A DNA stretch of 64,000 nucleotides from NCBI GenBank assembly GCA_019638475.1, contig JAHBTR010000004.1:124001-188000 (forward strand). The letters are read 5' to 3'. The position numbers and the translations under genes are program-made. Shown piece after piece: positions 9,368 through 18,517 of the stretch. This DNA comes from Chitinophagaceae bacterium (GTDB lineage Bacteria > Bacteroidota > Bacteroidia > Chitinophagales > Chitinophagaceae). The notes beneath the pieces were generated by a model that saw only the letters and a program-made list of their open reading frames with translations, was not told where the DNA came from and ran no database searches. The first letter of the stretch is position 1, and each line of letters begins with the position of its first letter.

Positions 9368-10420
9368 ATGAAAATTCTTATTACAGGAACAGCAGGTTTT
9401 ATTGGGTTTCATGTAGCAGAAAAATTAGCTGCAGAAAAGCATACTATTATTGGTATAGATAGCATTAATAATTATTATGATGTTACTTTAAAAAGCAATC
9501 GTTTGGCAGAAGCAGGTTTTGATGCAAACTTAATTGCTTACAATTCTAAAGTGCAAAGTACTAAACACAGCAATTATTCTTTTGTACAATTACAATTAGA
9601 AGATGCAGCTTCTTTACAACTTCTTTTTTCTATTGAAAAATTTGATATAGTCATTAATCTTGCGGCACAAGCTGGTGTTCGTTATAGCCTTACACACCCT
9701 GCTGCATACATTAATAGCAATATTACAGGCTTTGCCAATTTAATAGAATGTTGTCGTCATTTCAATATTAAACATTTGGTTTTTGCAAGTAGTAGTAGCG
9801 TTTATGGATTAAATGAAAAAATTCCTTTTGCTACAAACGATGCTACCAATCATCCTGCATCTTTATATGCAGCCACCAAAAAAAGTAATGAATTAATGGC
9901 TCATGTATATAGTCATTTATTTAAAATTCCTACTACGGGCTTACGTTTTTTTACTGTTTATGGACCTTGGGGAAGACCAGATATGGCACCATTTTTATTT
10001 ACAGAAGCTATATTACACAACAAACCTATTAAAGTATTCAACAATGGAAATATGATGAGAGATTTTACTTTTATAGATGATGTTGTTGAAGTAATAGCAA
10101 AAGTAATTCATAAACCACCAAGTGAAAATAAAGATTGGAATGCACAACTTCCTGATGCAAGTTCTTCCTCTGCTCCTTATAAAATTTATAATATAGGAAA
10201 CAATCAACCTGCTGCTCTTACAGAGTTTATACAATGTATAGAAAATGCAATAGGCAAAAAAGCTAATAAAGAATTAATGCCATTGCAACCTGGCGATGTG
10301 CCTACAACTTTTGCAGATGTATCGGACTTAGAAAAAGATTTTAATTACAAACCATATACACCATTACAAGAAGGTATTAATACATTTGTAAACTGGTATA
10401 AAACTTATTATAAACTTTAA
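9368..10420 (+). CDS. UDP-glucuronate 4-epimerase-like (CapI family) SDR
   Basis: This 350-residue extended SDR has GTAGFIGFHVAEKL at residues 7-20, GIDSINNYYDVTLKSNRL in the position of the GIDN.NDYYD(V)xLK signature of UDP-glucuronate 4-epimerases, AAQAGVRYSL, ASSSSVYG and YAATKKSNELMAH (YxxxK). PWGRPDMAPFLFTEAI is also typical of this subfamily. It would interconvert UDP-glucuronate and UDP-galacturonate, supplying an acidic sugar for the glycan. It follows the stranded glycosyltransferase end by four bases and precedes rfbB by eight. Confidence 0.88.
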   Translation: MKILITGTAGFIGFHVAEKLAAEKHTIIGIDSINNYYDVTLKSNRLAEAGFDANLIAYNSKVQSTKHSNYSFVQLQLEDAASLQLLFSIEKFDIVINLAAQAGVRYSLTHPAAYINSNITGFANLIECCRHFNIKHLVFASSSSVYGLNEKIPFATNDATNHPASLYAATKKSNELMAHVYSHLFKIPTTGLRFFTVYGPWGRPDMAPFLFTEAILHNKPIKVFNNGNMMRDFTFIDDVVEVIAKVIHKPPSENKDWNAQLPDASSSSAPYKIYNIGNNQPAALTEFIQCIENAIGKKANKELMPLQPGDVPTTFADVSDLEKDFNYKPYTPLQEGINTFVNWYKTYYKL

Positions 10421-10428
10421 ACAAATCA

Positions 10429-11487
10429 ATGAAAAAAAATATTTTAATTACAGGTGGTGCAGGTTTTATAGGTTCTCATGTGGTAAGATTATTTGTTACA
10501 AAATATCTTTCTTATAACATTATAAATCTTGATGCACTAACCTATGCAGGAAATTTAGAAAACTTAAAGGATATAGACCATTGCAGCAATTATTTTTTTG
10601 AAAAAGTAAATATTTTAGATGCTGCTCAATTAAAAGAAGTTTTTGTAAAGCATAATATTACAGATGTAATTCATTTAGCAGCGGAATCTCATGTTGACCG
10701 TTCTATTTTATCGCCTTTAGATTTTGTTTATACCAATGTGATAGGAACAGTCAATTTATTAAATACAGCTAAAGAGTTTTGGAAAGATGATTTTTCATCA
10801 CATTTGTTTTACCATGTTTCTACAGATGAAGTATATGGAGCATTGGGCAATGAAGGTTTTTTTACAGAAACAACACCTTATCATCCTAACTCTCCTTATA
10901 GTGCAAGCAAGGCTTCTTCAGACCATTTTGTAAGGGCTTATGCAGAAACTTATCATATACAAACGGTTATTTCAAATTGTAGCAATAATTACGGACCATT
11001 TCATTTTCCTGAAAAATTAATTCCACTATTTATCAATAATATCATTAACAAAAAACCTTTACCTGTATATGGCGATGGTTTATATACAAGAGATTGGTTG
11101 TTTGTAAAAGACCATGCAACAGCTATTGATACAGTTTTTCACAATGGAAAAATAAATGACACTTATAATATTGGTGGTTTTAATGAATGGAAAAATATTG
11201 ATTTAGTAAAACTACTTTGTACATTAATGGACAAAAAATTAAATAGACAAAGTGGAGAAAGTGAACAACTAATTACTTATGTAAAAGATAGACCAGGACA
11301 TGACAGACGTTATGCTATTGATGCTACAAAAATCAATCAAGAATTAGGTTGGAAGCCAAGTGTAACATTTGAAGAAGGACTTGCTCAAACAATAGATTGG
11401 TATTTAGAAAATACAGAATGGCTAAACAATGTTACAAGCGGTACTTATGAAAAATATTATGACAATATGTATGCTGATAGAGGTTAA
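10429..11487 (+). CDS. rfbB: dTDP-glucose 4,6-dehydratase
   Basis: It catalyses dTDP-glucose to dTDP-4-keto-6-deoxyglucose. The 352-residue protein has GGAGFIGSHVV, LDALTYAGNLENL, AAESHVDRS, STDEVYG and YSASKASSDH (YxxxK), then SNCSNNYGPFHFPEKLIP and GDGLYTRDWLFV, all textbook RmlB motifs. It is followed by an inverted-repeat intergenic stretch and then rfbC and rfbA, so three of the four rhamnose-pathway enzymes are here. Confidence 0.97.
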   Translation: MKKNILITGGAGFIGSHVVRLFVTKYLSYNIINLDALTYAGNLENLKDIDHCSNYFFEKVNILDAAQLKEVFVKHNITDVIHLAAESHVDRSILSPLDFVYTNVIGTVNLLNTAKEFWKDDFSSHLFYHVSTDEVYGALGNEGFFTETTPYHPNSPYSASKASSDHFVRAYAETYHIQTVISNCSNNYGPFHFPEKLIPLFINNIINKKPLPVYGDGLYTRDWLFVKDHATAIDTVFHNGKINDTYNIGGFNEWKNIDLVKLLCTLMDKKLNRQSGESEQLITYVKDRPGHDRRYAIDATKINQELGWKPSVTFEEGLAQTIDWYLENTEWLNNVTSGTYEKYYDNMYADRG

Positions 11488-11490
11488 TAA

Positions 11491-11580
11491 CGTTTTAAAC
11501 GTTTAAGTCGTTTCATAACGTTGAAATGTTATTTTTATTTGCAACCCTTAAACGATTTAAACGACTTAAACCTTTAAACG
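11491..11580. repeat. Imperfect long inverted repeat between rfbB and rfbC
   Basis: Arms at 11491-11513 and 11559-11580 pair over about 22 bases with a few mismatches; both contain the core GTTTAAGTCGTTT or its complement. A small nested hairpin (ATAAC/GTTAT) lies in the loop. It could fold in mRNA between rfbB and rfbC or be a dispersed intergenic repeat. Confidence 0.65.
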
Positions 11581-11612
11581 AATAAAATGAATAAAACATT
11601 CAACCAAATAAA

Positions 11613-12161
11613 ATGCAAGTAGAACAAACCCTATTAAAAGATTGTTTCATTATAAGAGATACTGTTATTAAAGATAGCAGAGGATATTTTTTTGAAAGTT
11701 TTAATCGTAAAAAATTTTTAGACCTAACAGGGTTAGATGTAAATTTTGTACAGGACAATCAATCAAAATCTTCAAAAGGCGTAGTTCGTGGATTACATTA
11801 TCAAAAAGGAGCATCTTCTCAGGCAAAATTGGTAAGAGTATTAAAAGGAAAAGTGTTAGATGTAGCAGTTGATTTACGTCAATCATCACCAACATTTGGT
11901 AAACATATAGCAGTAGAATTAACAGAAGATAACAACACACAATTATTTGTGCCAAGAGGATTTGCTCATGGCTTTGCTGTACTAAGTGATGATACAATTT
12001 TCTTTTATAAATGCGATAATTATTACAACAAAGAACAAGATACTGGCATTTTTTATAATGACCCTGCATTAAATATTAATTGGCAATTAAATAAAGATGA
12101 AATTATAGTTTCAGAAAAAGATGCAAATCTTCTTTTGTTTAAAGATGCTGTATATTTTTAA
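11613..12161 (+). CDS. rfbC: dTDP-4-dehydrorhamnose 3,5-epimerase
   Basis: This 182-residue cupin-type epimerase has the catalytic His62 in VVRGLHYQ, the DSRGYFFESF stretch, LVRVLKGKVLDVAVDLR, VPRGFAHGFAVL and FFYKCDNYYN with the partner tyrosine. Length and motifs are normal for RmlC. It inverts C3 and C5 of the RfbB product to give dTDP-4-keto-L-rhamnose. It lies 22 bases ahead of rfbA. Confidence 0.96.
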   Translation: MQVEQTLLKDCFIIRDTVIKDSRGYFFESFNRKKFLDLTGLDVNFVQDNQSKSSKGVVRGLHYQKGASSQAKLVRVLKGKVLDVAVDLRQSSPTFGKHIAVELTEDNNTQLFVPRGFAHGFAVLSDDTIFFYKCDNYYNKEQDTGIFYNDPALNINWQLNKDEIIVSEKDANLLLFKDAVYF

Positions 12162-12183
12162 CCCAATAAACTAATTAACTAAA

Positions 12184-13044
12184 ATGAAAGGAATAATTTT
12201 AGCAGGAGGTAGTGGTACAAGGCTTTATCCAATTACCAAAGGGATTAGTAAGCAATTAATGCCTATTTATGATAAGCCTATGATTTATTACCCTTTATCA
12301 GTTTTAATGTTAGCAGGAATTAAAGATGTTTTAATCATCACTACTCCTGAAGATTCTGTTCAGTTTCAAAGATTGTTGGGAGATGGAAAAGAATTGGGTT
12401 GTAATTTTTCTTATGCTGTACAAGAAATACCCAATGGTTTAGCACAAGCATTTGTAATAGGAGAGAAGTTTATAGGAAAAGATAAAGTAGCATTGGTATT
12501 GGGCGATAATATTTTTTATGGTGCAGGGTTTAGTAAATTAGTGCAATCATTTAATGATATTACAGGTGCAGCAGTTTTTGCTTATGAAGTGCACGACCCT
12601 GAACGTTATGGTGTAGTAGAGTTTGATGAAAACTTTAAAGCTGTTTCTATAGAAGAAAAACCTAAGCAGCCAAAATCAAATTATGCAGTACCAGGATTAT
12701 ATTTTTATGATAATAGTGTAGTAGAAATTGCTAAAAATATTGCACCAAGTGCAAGAGGTGAATATGAAATTACCGATGTAAATAGGGTATATTTAGAATC
12801 AGAAAAATTGCAAGTAGGTGTTATGAGCAGAGGAACAGCATGGTTAGATACAGGCACTTTTGATTCATTGAGTGATGCTTCTGAATTTGTACGAGTAATT
12901 GAAAAACGTCAAAGTCAAAAAATAGGTTGTATAGAAGAAATTGCCTATCGTATGGGGTTTATAGATTATGTGCAATTAATGATATTGGCAGAAAAATATG
13001 CCAAAAGTGGTTATGGCGAATATCTGAAACGAGTAAAAAAATAA
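12184..13044 (+). CDS. rfbA: Glucose-1-phosphate thymidylyltransferase
   Basis: It makes dTDP-glucose from dTTP and glucose 1-phosphate, the entry step of the dTDP-sugar route. The 286-residue protein shows [18 protein letters not shown] at residues 8-25, [14 protein letters not shown], the VLGDNIFYG metal/phosphate site and [13 protein letters not shown], all RmlA hallmarks. It is the last gene of the plus-strand polysaccharide cluster and is followed at once by a hairpin terminator. The expected rmlD (reductase) gene is absent. Confidence 0.97.
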   Translation: MKGIILAGGSGTRLYPITKGISKQLMPIYDKPMIYYPLSVLMLAGIKDVLIITTPEDSVQFQRLLGDGKELGCNFSYAVQEIPNGLAQAFVIGEKFIGKDKVALVLGDNIFYGAGFSKLVQSFNDITGAAVFAYEVHDPERYGVVEFDENFKAVSIEEKPKQPKSNYAVPGLYFYDNSVVEIAKNIAPSARGEYEITDVNRVYLESEKLQVGVMSRGTAWLDTGTFDSLSDASEFVRVIEKRQSQKIGCIEEIAYRMGFIDYVQLMILAEKYAKSGYGEYLKRVKK

Positions 13045-13051
13045 TTTTTTC

Positions 13052-13077
13052 AAAACCGCTTATTAGGCGGTTTTTTT
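13052..13077 (+). terminator. Rho-independent terminator after rfbA
   Basis: The stem AAAACCGC / GCGGTTTT (13052-13059 with 13067-13074), with a 7-nt loop, is followed by a run of T. It starts eight bases after the rfbA stop. Confidence 0.9.
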
Positions 13078-13100
13078 GTTTCATAAACTTTCTCCTCATC

Positions 13101-13160
13101 ATGGTATGTGTCTGCACATATCATAATAGTAAAATTAGTGTTTCGTGAAGACACGAAACA
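13101..13160. repeat. Pair of adjacent hairpins (REP-like)
   Basis: Hairpin one has arms 13101-13110 and 13115-13124 (ATGGTATGTG against CACATATCAT, one wobble). Hairpin two has the perfect 9-bp stem TGTTTCGTG / CACGAAACA at 13139-13160 with a 4-nt loop. Both contain GTGTCT or its complement. They lie between convergent genes. Neither has a T run, so they are probably a REP-like pair, not classical terminators. Confidence 0.6.
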
Positions 13161-13170
13161 TGGCTTCGTT

Positions 13171-13557
13171 TCAGCTTTCTACCACTTCTGTTTTACTTAA
13201 ATAATCGTGTAGGGGTTTGTTAAGAAAAGGAATAAAAAACATATCTATAATGGTTACTCTTACAAGGCTTCTAATAATAATAGCAAAAAATGAAGGCTTA
13301 AATCCTTGCTGATTAACTACTTTACTTTGAGATAACCATTTACCTGGTGTTTTTGCAAATATTGATTCTACTATAGCGTAATAAAAAAATATTGTGCCAA
13401 AAAAGAACCAACCAAAATTCCAAAAATTTATTTTGTAATAAAACACATACCACTGATGAATTTTAAAAGCTATGTAAGCAATAATAAAAATGATAATTGT
13501 ATCAATAATAAAATTTAATACCCGTGTGCCTGTACCTACATATTTTAACTTCATCAT
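13171..13557 (-). CDS. RDD family membrane protein
   Basis: This 128-residue protein has a helix starting GTGTRVLNFIIDTIIIF, the Arg/Asp-containing first membrane segment of RDD proteins, two further membrane segments, and the KTPGKWLSQSKVV motif (TPGK). RDD proteins are small inner-membrane proteins of mostly unknown function, some linked to ion transport. It is the 3'-most gene of the minus-strand block and lies 21 bases from dsbD. Confidence 0.8.
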   Translation of the reverse strand: MMKLKYVGTGTRVLNFIIDTIIIFIIAYIAFKIHQWYVFYYKINFWNFGWFFFGTIFFYYAIVESIFAKTPGKWLSQSKVVNQQGFKPSFFAIIIRSLVRVTIIDMFFIPFLNKPLHDYLSKTEVVES

Positions 13558-13578
13558 ATTTTTTTTACTAATAGAAAA

Positions 13579-15528
13579 CTAATTTTCTTTAAAAGCATTT
13601 TTACCACATTGCAACCATTCAAGGTATTTTTTAACATCAGGAGTATAACCAATAGAATGGTTTAACAAACGTTCTTCATTATCTAAAATTACATACAATG
13701 GTTGTGTAGCTTGACCAAAATTTTCTGTTTGAAATGTAGCCCATTTATCGCCTATGGTAACTATATCTTTTTCAAATCCTTTTTTGGTTTTGTAAGTAAA
13801 TCTTTCTGTAACTGGCAGTTTCTGTTTATCATCTACATATAAAGAAAGCAGTATAAAATTTTGCTGAATATATTCTTTTACTTCTGGCACTGTCCAAACA
13901 TTTTCTTCCATCTTTCTACAATTTACACAAGCCCATCCTGTAAAATCTATTAACAAAGGTTTATTTTGTTCTTTGGCTAATTGTACTGCTTTGTTATAAT
14001 CATTAACTACATTGGCTTCAAGCCCTTTGTGAGCAGCACTTTCTTTACCATAAATACTATAATGCATTGGTGGCGGGAAACCACTTAATAATTTTAAATT
14101 AGCATAGTTGGTATTGGTTAATCCTGGTATAAGGTATAATGTAAATACTAATGCAATAACACCTGCTATTTTTCTTCCCATACTTAGTTTAGCATTTTTA
14201 TTATCGTATGGCAATCTTAAAAAGCCGAATAAATACAATACTAATCCAATACCTATTAATAGCCATAATGCAATAAATACTTCACGTTTTAATAAACCCC
14301 AGTGCATAACCAAATCGGCATTGGATAAAAATTTAATAGCAAAAGCTAATTCTAAAAATGCCAATACTTTTTTTACAGTATCTAACCAACCACCACTTTT
14401 TGGCAATGAGTTTAACCAGTTAGGAAAAACTGCAAACAAGGCAAATGGCAATGCTAATGCAATTCCAAAACCTGCTAAACCTGCTGTTAAATGCCATGCA
14501 CCACCACCTGCAGTACCTACTAATAATGAACCTAAAATGGGTCCTGTACAAGAAAAAGAAACAATGGTAAGTGTAAGTGCCATAAAGAAAATACCACCTA
14601 TACTACCTAAACTACTTTTGCTATCTGCTTTGCCTGCAATGCCTGATGGAAGCGTAATTTCAAAATAGCCAAAAAATGAAATAGCAAAGAATAAGAATAT
14701 AGCAAAGAATAAAATATTTAACCATGCATTGGTAGAAATATTATTAAAAATTTCTGGCTGAACATTATTGAGCAAATGAAATGGAATACTTGCAGCTACA
14801 TAAATTAAGAATATAAAACCACCATATAAAATGCCATTTTTTACTGCTGCTTTATGATTGGGAGAACGTTTGGTAAAAAATGAAACTGTAACAGGTATCA
14901 TAGGAAAAACACAAGGTGTAAGCAATGCAATTAATCCACCTAAAATGCCCAATAAAAAAACTTTTAAAAAGCCTGTACTTTCTACAAACTCAGCATTGCC
15001 ACATTGTGCTATTGGTTTTTCTAAATCAATAGAGGGTAATAATAAATTTTGTGCTTCTGCTGTGGCAGCTACACCACCTTCTAAAGATACTTCAAAAGCA
15101 AATGATGCAGGTACAAATTCATCTCCTTTAGCTATAAATGCTTCTATAACACCTTTTAATTTTGCTGGAATAATGCCTTCTATTTTTACTTCTTGTATTA
15201 CAGTAATTGCACCTGTATAAATATTTACTTGTTGATTTTCAAAAAAAGGGTCTGTAATAACTGTTGCAGGTTTATTAAAAGTAGGCTCTCCTTGCAATTC
15301 ATCATTTTCAAAATCGGCTGTAATAAATTGTACAGAAGTTAATCCTTCTACAGATGCATTATTGCCATACAAATGCCAACCATTTGGAATAGTGGTACTG
15401 GCTGTTATGCTATAAAGCTGTGGTGCTGTTTGTTTATACTCAATTTTCCATTGAAGCAAATGCTCATTTTGTGCAAACCCAACAAAACTGATGATACATA
15501 AAAAGGCAAACAGTAATACTTTTTTCAT
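13579..15528 (-). CDS. dsbD: Thiol:disulfide interchange protein DsbD
   Basis: This 649-residue envelope protein carries reducing power from cytoplasmic thioredoxin to the periplasm. Order of parts: signal peptide ending near FAQ (residue 20), an N-terminal immunoglobulin-like domain, a cysteine (CGNAEF) just before the membrane, eight membrane segments from about residue 185 to 475 with the conserved pair LTPCVFPMIP and SCTGPILGS, and a C-terminal thioredoxin domain with WACVNCRKMEENVW (CxxC). Its N-terminal domain lacks an obvious CxxxxC pair, and the next gene upstream encodes a separate DsbD-N-like protein that has one. The two proteins may work together. Confidence 0.93.
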   Translation of the reverse strand: MKKVLLFAFLCIISFVGFAQNEHLLQWKIEYKQTAPQLYSITASTTIPNGWHLYGNNASVEGLTSVQFITADFENDELQGEPTFNKPATVITDPFFENQQVNIYTGAITVIQEVKIEGIIPAKLKGVIEAFIAKGDEFVPASFAFEVSLEGGVAATAEAQNLLLPSIDLEKPIAQCGNAEFVESTGFLKVFLLGILGGLIALLTPCVFPMIPVTVSFFTKRSPNHKAAVKNGILYGGFIFLIYVAASIPFHLLNNVQPEIFNNISTNAWLNILFFAIFLFFAISFFGYFEITLPSGIAGKADSKSSLGSIGGIFFMALTLTIVSFSCTGPILGSLLVGTAGGGAWHLTAGLAGFGIALALPFALFAVFPNWLNSLPKSGGWLDTVKKVLAFLELAFAIKFLSNADLVMHWGLLKREVFIALWLLIGIGLVLYLFGFLRLPYDNKNAKLSMGRKIAGVIALVFTLYLIPGLTNTNYANLKLLSGFPPPMHYSIYGKESAAHKGLEANVVNDYNKAVQLAKEQNKPLLIDFTGWACVNCRKMEENVWTVPEVKEYIQQNFILLSLYVDDKQKLPVTERFTYKTKKGFEKDIVTIGDKWATFQTENFGQATQPLYVILDNEERLLNHSIGYTPDVKKYLEWLQCGKNAFKEN

Positions 15529-15579
15529 AAGTAATTTTATTTTTTGTAAAACTGTGTAAACAAAAAAAGTTGCAGTATA

Positions 15580-16029
15580 TTATAGCTTAACTTCAAAGGT
15601 TTGTTTTTTGGCAGGTAAACACATTTCATCATCACAAACCATATATTCAATAGTGCCATGCACAGAAGTTTTTACACCAGATTTTACTTTAAAATTTTGA
15701 ATAAAATTTACACTATTGCTATAATACAACACATTTACCCCAAAAGCCTTATCAAATATTTTTTCTAATGTTCCTTTTTCTACCACTTTGCCAGAAACTT
15801 TGGCTAATGGATTTGGTTTAAAACTTACAGTAGTAGGTATAGGACCTCCTTTATCTGTATTTTGAGAATAAATATGCCAACCTTTTGCTACTGTAGCTTT
15901 TACAATTACATCATAAGTGCCATCAGTTTTTTTAACAGCTTCGTAAGTAAAACTTACAGGATTTTTTGGTTGTGCAAAAGCAATAGCTGCTAAAAAAACA
16001 GTGGCTAATGTTAATACAATCTTTTTCAT
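15580..16029 (-). CDS. Secreted DsbD N-terminal-domain protein
   Basis: This 149-residue protein has a signal peptide (MKKIVLTLATVFLAAIAFAQ) and one domain resembling the N-terminal domain of DsbD. WHIYSQN is the strand typical of that domain, and the cysteine pair in VCDDEMCLPAKKQ matches the redox-active Cys motif of nDsbD. It is likely a periplasmic thiol carrier taking electrons from the DsbD encoded 51 bases downstream, or a partner of it. The gene lies 11 bases after the purQ stop. Confidence 0.83.
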   Translation of the reverse strand: MKKIVLTLATVFLAAIAFAQPKNPVSFTYEAVKKTDGTYDVIVKATVAKGWHIYSQNTDKGGPIPTTVSFKPNPLAKVSGKVVEKGTLEKIFDKAFGVNVLYYSNSVNFIQNFKVKSGVKTSVHGTIEYMVCDDEMCLPAKKQTFEVKL

Positions 16030-16040
16030 AAATACTCTGT

Positions 16041-16700
16041 TTAATTAAGATTCAATAATTCAAATATTTTTTTTCCGTCTGTATTGTTTAAAGTGGTAGA
16101 AGTTGCCCTTTCTGGATGTGGCATCATTCCAAAAACATTGCCAAAGGTATTACTTATACCAGCAATATTTCTTAAAGTTCCGTTAGGATTACTTTGTTCA
16201 TTAATATTACCAGCTTCATCGCAATAGCGAAATATGATTTGATTGTTTTTTTCTAAGGTATCTAATGTTTTTTTATCTGCATAAAAACGTCCTTCTCCAT
16301 GTGCAATAGGTATTTTTAAAGGAGAGCTTTCGTTGCTTTTAATAAAAATATTTTTACAAATAAATTGTCTGTGTTGGTTTTGCAATAAAACACCTGGCAA
16401 TAAACCACTTTCGCACAAAATTTGAAACCCATTGCAAACGCCTAAAACTTTACCACCTTTATTGGCAAACTCAATAACACTTTGCATCATAGGGCTAAAA
16501 CGTGCAATAGCACCACAACGTAAGTAATCTCCATAAGAAAAACCACCTGGCAGCACTATACAATCATTGGTGCTGAACATACTGATGTCTTTATCTTTAT
16601 GCCATAGCATAATAACTTCTTTATGTAAGTCATGCTCTAACGCATATTGCATATCTCTATCGCAATTAGAACCAGGAAAAACAACAACACCAAATTTCAT
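16041..16700 (-). CDS. purQ: Phosphoribosylformylglycinamidine synthase subunit PurQ
   Basis: This class I glutamine amidotransferase subunit supplies ammonia for the FGAM step of purine synthesis. The 219-residue protein has FPGSNCDRD at the N terminus, LPGGFSYGDYLRCG, the nucleophile Cys89 in VLGVCNGFQIL and the His/Glu pair in MMPHPERA. This is the small, separate PurQ that works with PurS and small PurL, neither of which is in the window. It lies upstream of the thiol-disulfide pair without functional linkage that I can see. Confidence 0.95.
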   Translation of the reverse strand: MKFGVVVFPGSNCDRDMQYALEHDLHKEVIMLWHKDKDISMFSTNDCIVLPGGFSYGDYLRCGAIARFSPMMQSVIEFANKGGKVLGVCNGFQILCESGLLPGVLLQNQHRQFICKNIFIKSNESSPLKIPIAHGEGRFYADKKTLDTLEKNNQIIFRYCDEAGNINEQSNPNGTLRNIAGISNTFGNVFGMMPHPERATSTTLNNTDGKKIFELLNLN

Positions 16701-16847
16701 ATTTGCTTATTTTTTAAGAAATACAAAGGTAGCCAAGATATATTACTGTTATACACTTTTTACATACAACATTTCCTACAATCGTTAAACAGATTAAATA
16801 GAAAAGTCATTAAATGTTACCTCAACTTTTAGAAAAATTAAACGATA

Positions 16848-17789
16848 CTATGCTTCTTTTTCTTTAATAATTTTAGAAGCAATCATGCCACAAGCCAATG
16901 AAAGCACTATAACACCTAATGACAACCAATCTGGAATGTCAATATGATGAGAGAGCAACATTTTAACCCCAACAAATGCAAGAATAACCATTAAACTAAA
17001 ATTAATATACTTAAACTTATCAAGCATACCTGCTACTAAAAAAAACATAGACCTTAGCCCCATAACTGCCAAAATATTTGAACTGAAAACAATAAATGGG
17101 TCTGTAGTAATAGCTAATATGGCAGGAATACTATCAATAGCAAAGAAAATATCGGTCAATTCTATAATAATTAATGTTACAAATAGTGGTGTTGCAAATT
17201 TTATACCTACTTTTTTTATAAAAAATTTATCGTTATACACTGTTTTTGTAACAGGATATACTTTTTTAATCCATTTATATATTTTAGACTCTCTTGGATT
17301 GCTTGGCTTATCGTGGCTAATAAGCATTTTAATAGCTGTAAATATTAAAAACGCACCAAATACATAAATTATCCAACTAAATTTATTGATTAATGCTACG
17401 CCAAAAACTATCATTATAGCTCTAAAAACAATAGCACCTAATACACCATAAAACAATACTTCGTGTTGGTATTTTTTGGGTATAGCAAAAGAAGAAAAAA
17501 TAAGGGCAATAATGAAAATATTATCTACACTTAAAGAAAGCTCTATTAAATAACCTGTAATATATTTTATAACAGCATTGATAGGGGTTAAGTTGGTTGG
17601 ATTATCTATCCAATTTTTTTGAAAAGCTATATAAATAATTCCTGAAAATAAAATGGCAACAGATACCCAAATACTTGACCAAATGGCAGCTTCTTTTGTT
17701 GTAATAACATGGGGCGATTTATTAAAAATACCCAAATCAATAATTAAAGCTATTATAATAACTGCAATAAAAACTATCCAAAGGGTCAT
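16848..17789 (-). CDS. TerC/Alx family integral membrane protein
   Basis: This 313-residue protein has about nine membrane segments. It carries the family motifs ELSLSVDNIFIIALIF near residue 80 and IELTDIFFAIDSIPAILAIT near residue 210, whose acidic residues lie within the membrane. TerC/Alx proteins have been linked to tellurite resistance and to manganese export at alkaline pH. The family is clear; the exported ion is not readable from sequence. It lies 27 bases downstream of a DedA gene. Confidence 0.92.
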   Translation of the reverse strand: MTLWIVFIAVIIIALIIDLGIFNKSPHVITTKEAAIWSSIWVSVAILFSGIIYIAFQKNWIDNPTNLTPINAVIKYITGYLIELSLSVDNIFIIALIFSSFAIPKKYQHEVLFYGVLGAIVFRAIMIVFGVALINKFSWIIYVFGAFLIFTAIKMLISHDKPSNPRESKIYKWIKKVYPVTKTVYNDKFFIKKVGIKFATPLFVTLIIIELTDIFFAIDSIPAILAITTDPFIVFSSNILAVMGLRSMFFLVAGMLDKFKYINFSLMVILAFVGVKMLLSHHIDIPDWLSLGVIVLSLACGMIASKIIKEKEA

Positions 17790-17816
17790 AAAGAAATGTG
17801 TTTATTTATTTTAAAG

Positions 17817-18467
17817 TTATGCCAGTTTTTCTTTTTTGACAAAGAGTTTTATAATGACAGGTGTTGTTACAATAACAATAATTCCAAGCATTACATATTC
17901 TAGATTCTTTTTTACCCAAACATTATCGCCTAATATATATCCTAAAGATGTTAAACTGCCTACCCATAAAATAGCTCCTGCAATATTATAAAAAGCAAAC
18001 TTTTTGTAGTCCATTTTTACTGTTCCTGCAATAATAGGTGCAAAAGTTCTGATTATTGGTAAAAATCTTGCAATAAGAATGGTTAAACCACCTCTTTTTT
18101 CATAAAACGCATGGGCAGTATCAATATGTTTTCTTTTTAAAAACCAAGTGCCTTCTGGTCTGTCAATTAAAAATTTAAACTTTTTACCAAACCAATAACC
18201 AAAATAATTTCCTACAATGGTAGATGCCATAAATAATAACATCCAAAATGGTAAATTTAACATAGCACTACTAAATGGATAATGTGCTTCATTGACAGAG
18301 GCAATCACCATGCCTGATATAAATAAAAGAGGGTCGCCAGGAAGTAAAAAACCAAAAAATACACCTGTTTCTATAAATAAAATAAGCAGTACTAAATAAA
18401 GACCACCATTTTTCATAATCCAATCAGGGTCTAAAAGGTGTTTGAAAAATTCAATTACTACGTCCAT
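17817..18467 (-). CDS. DedA family membrane protein
   Basis: This 216-residue protein has the DedA/SNARE-associated domain: FIETGVFFGFLLPGDPLLFISG near residue 30-50, then GNYFGYWFGKKFK, RFLPIIRTFAPIIAGTVKMDY and GAILWVGSLTSLGYILGD. Members are undecaprenyl-phosphate or phospholipid translocases that affect membrane homeostasis. Here it lies in tandem with TerC and DUF808 genes, all membrane proteins on the minus strand. Confidence 0.92.
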   Translation of the reverse strand: MDVVIEFFKHLLDPDWIMKNGGLYLVLLILFIETGVFFGFLLPGDPLLFISGMVIASVNEAHYPFSSAMLNLPFWMLLFMASTIVGNYFGYWFGKKFKFLIDRPEGTWFLKRKHIDTAHAFYEKRGGLTILIARFLPIIRTFAPIIAGTVKMDYKKFAFYNIAGAILWVGSLTSLGYILGDNVWVKKNLEYVMLGIIVIVTTPVIIKLFVKKEKLA

Positions 18468-18517
18468 TTTTATTAATTAATATTGTTTGTATGATTAAAT
18501 TATAAGAAATTATTTTT

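Noticed and set aside
14108..15220. Two long plus-strand frames antisense to dsbD
   Set aside because: Their composition (Asn, Lys, Pro, Ala) mirrors the membrane-coding minus strand; they are shadows of dsbD.
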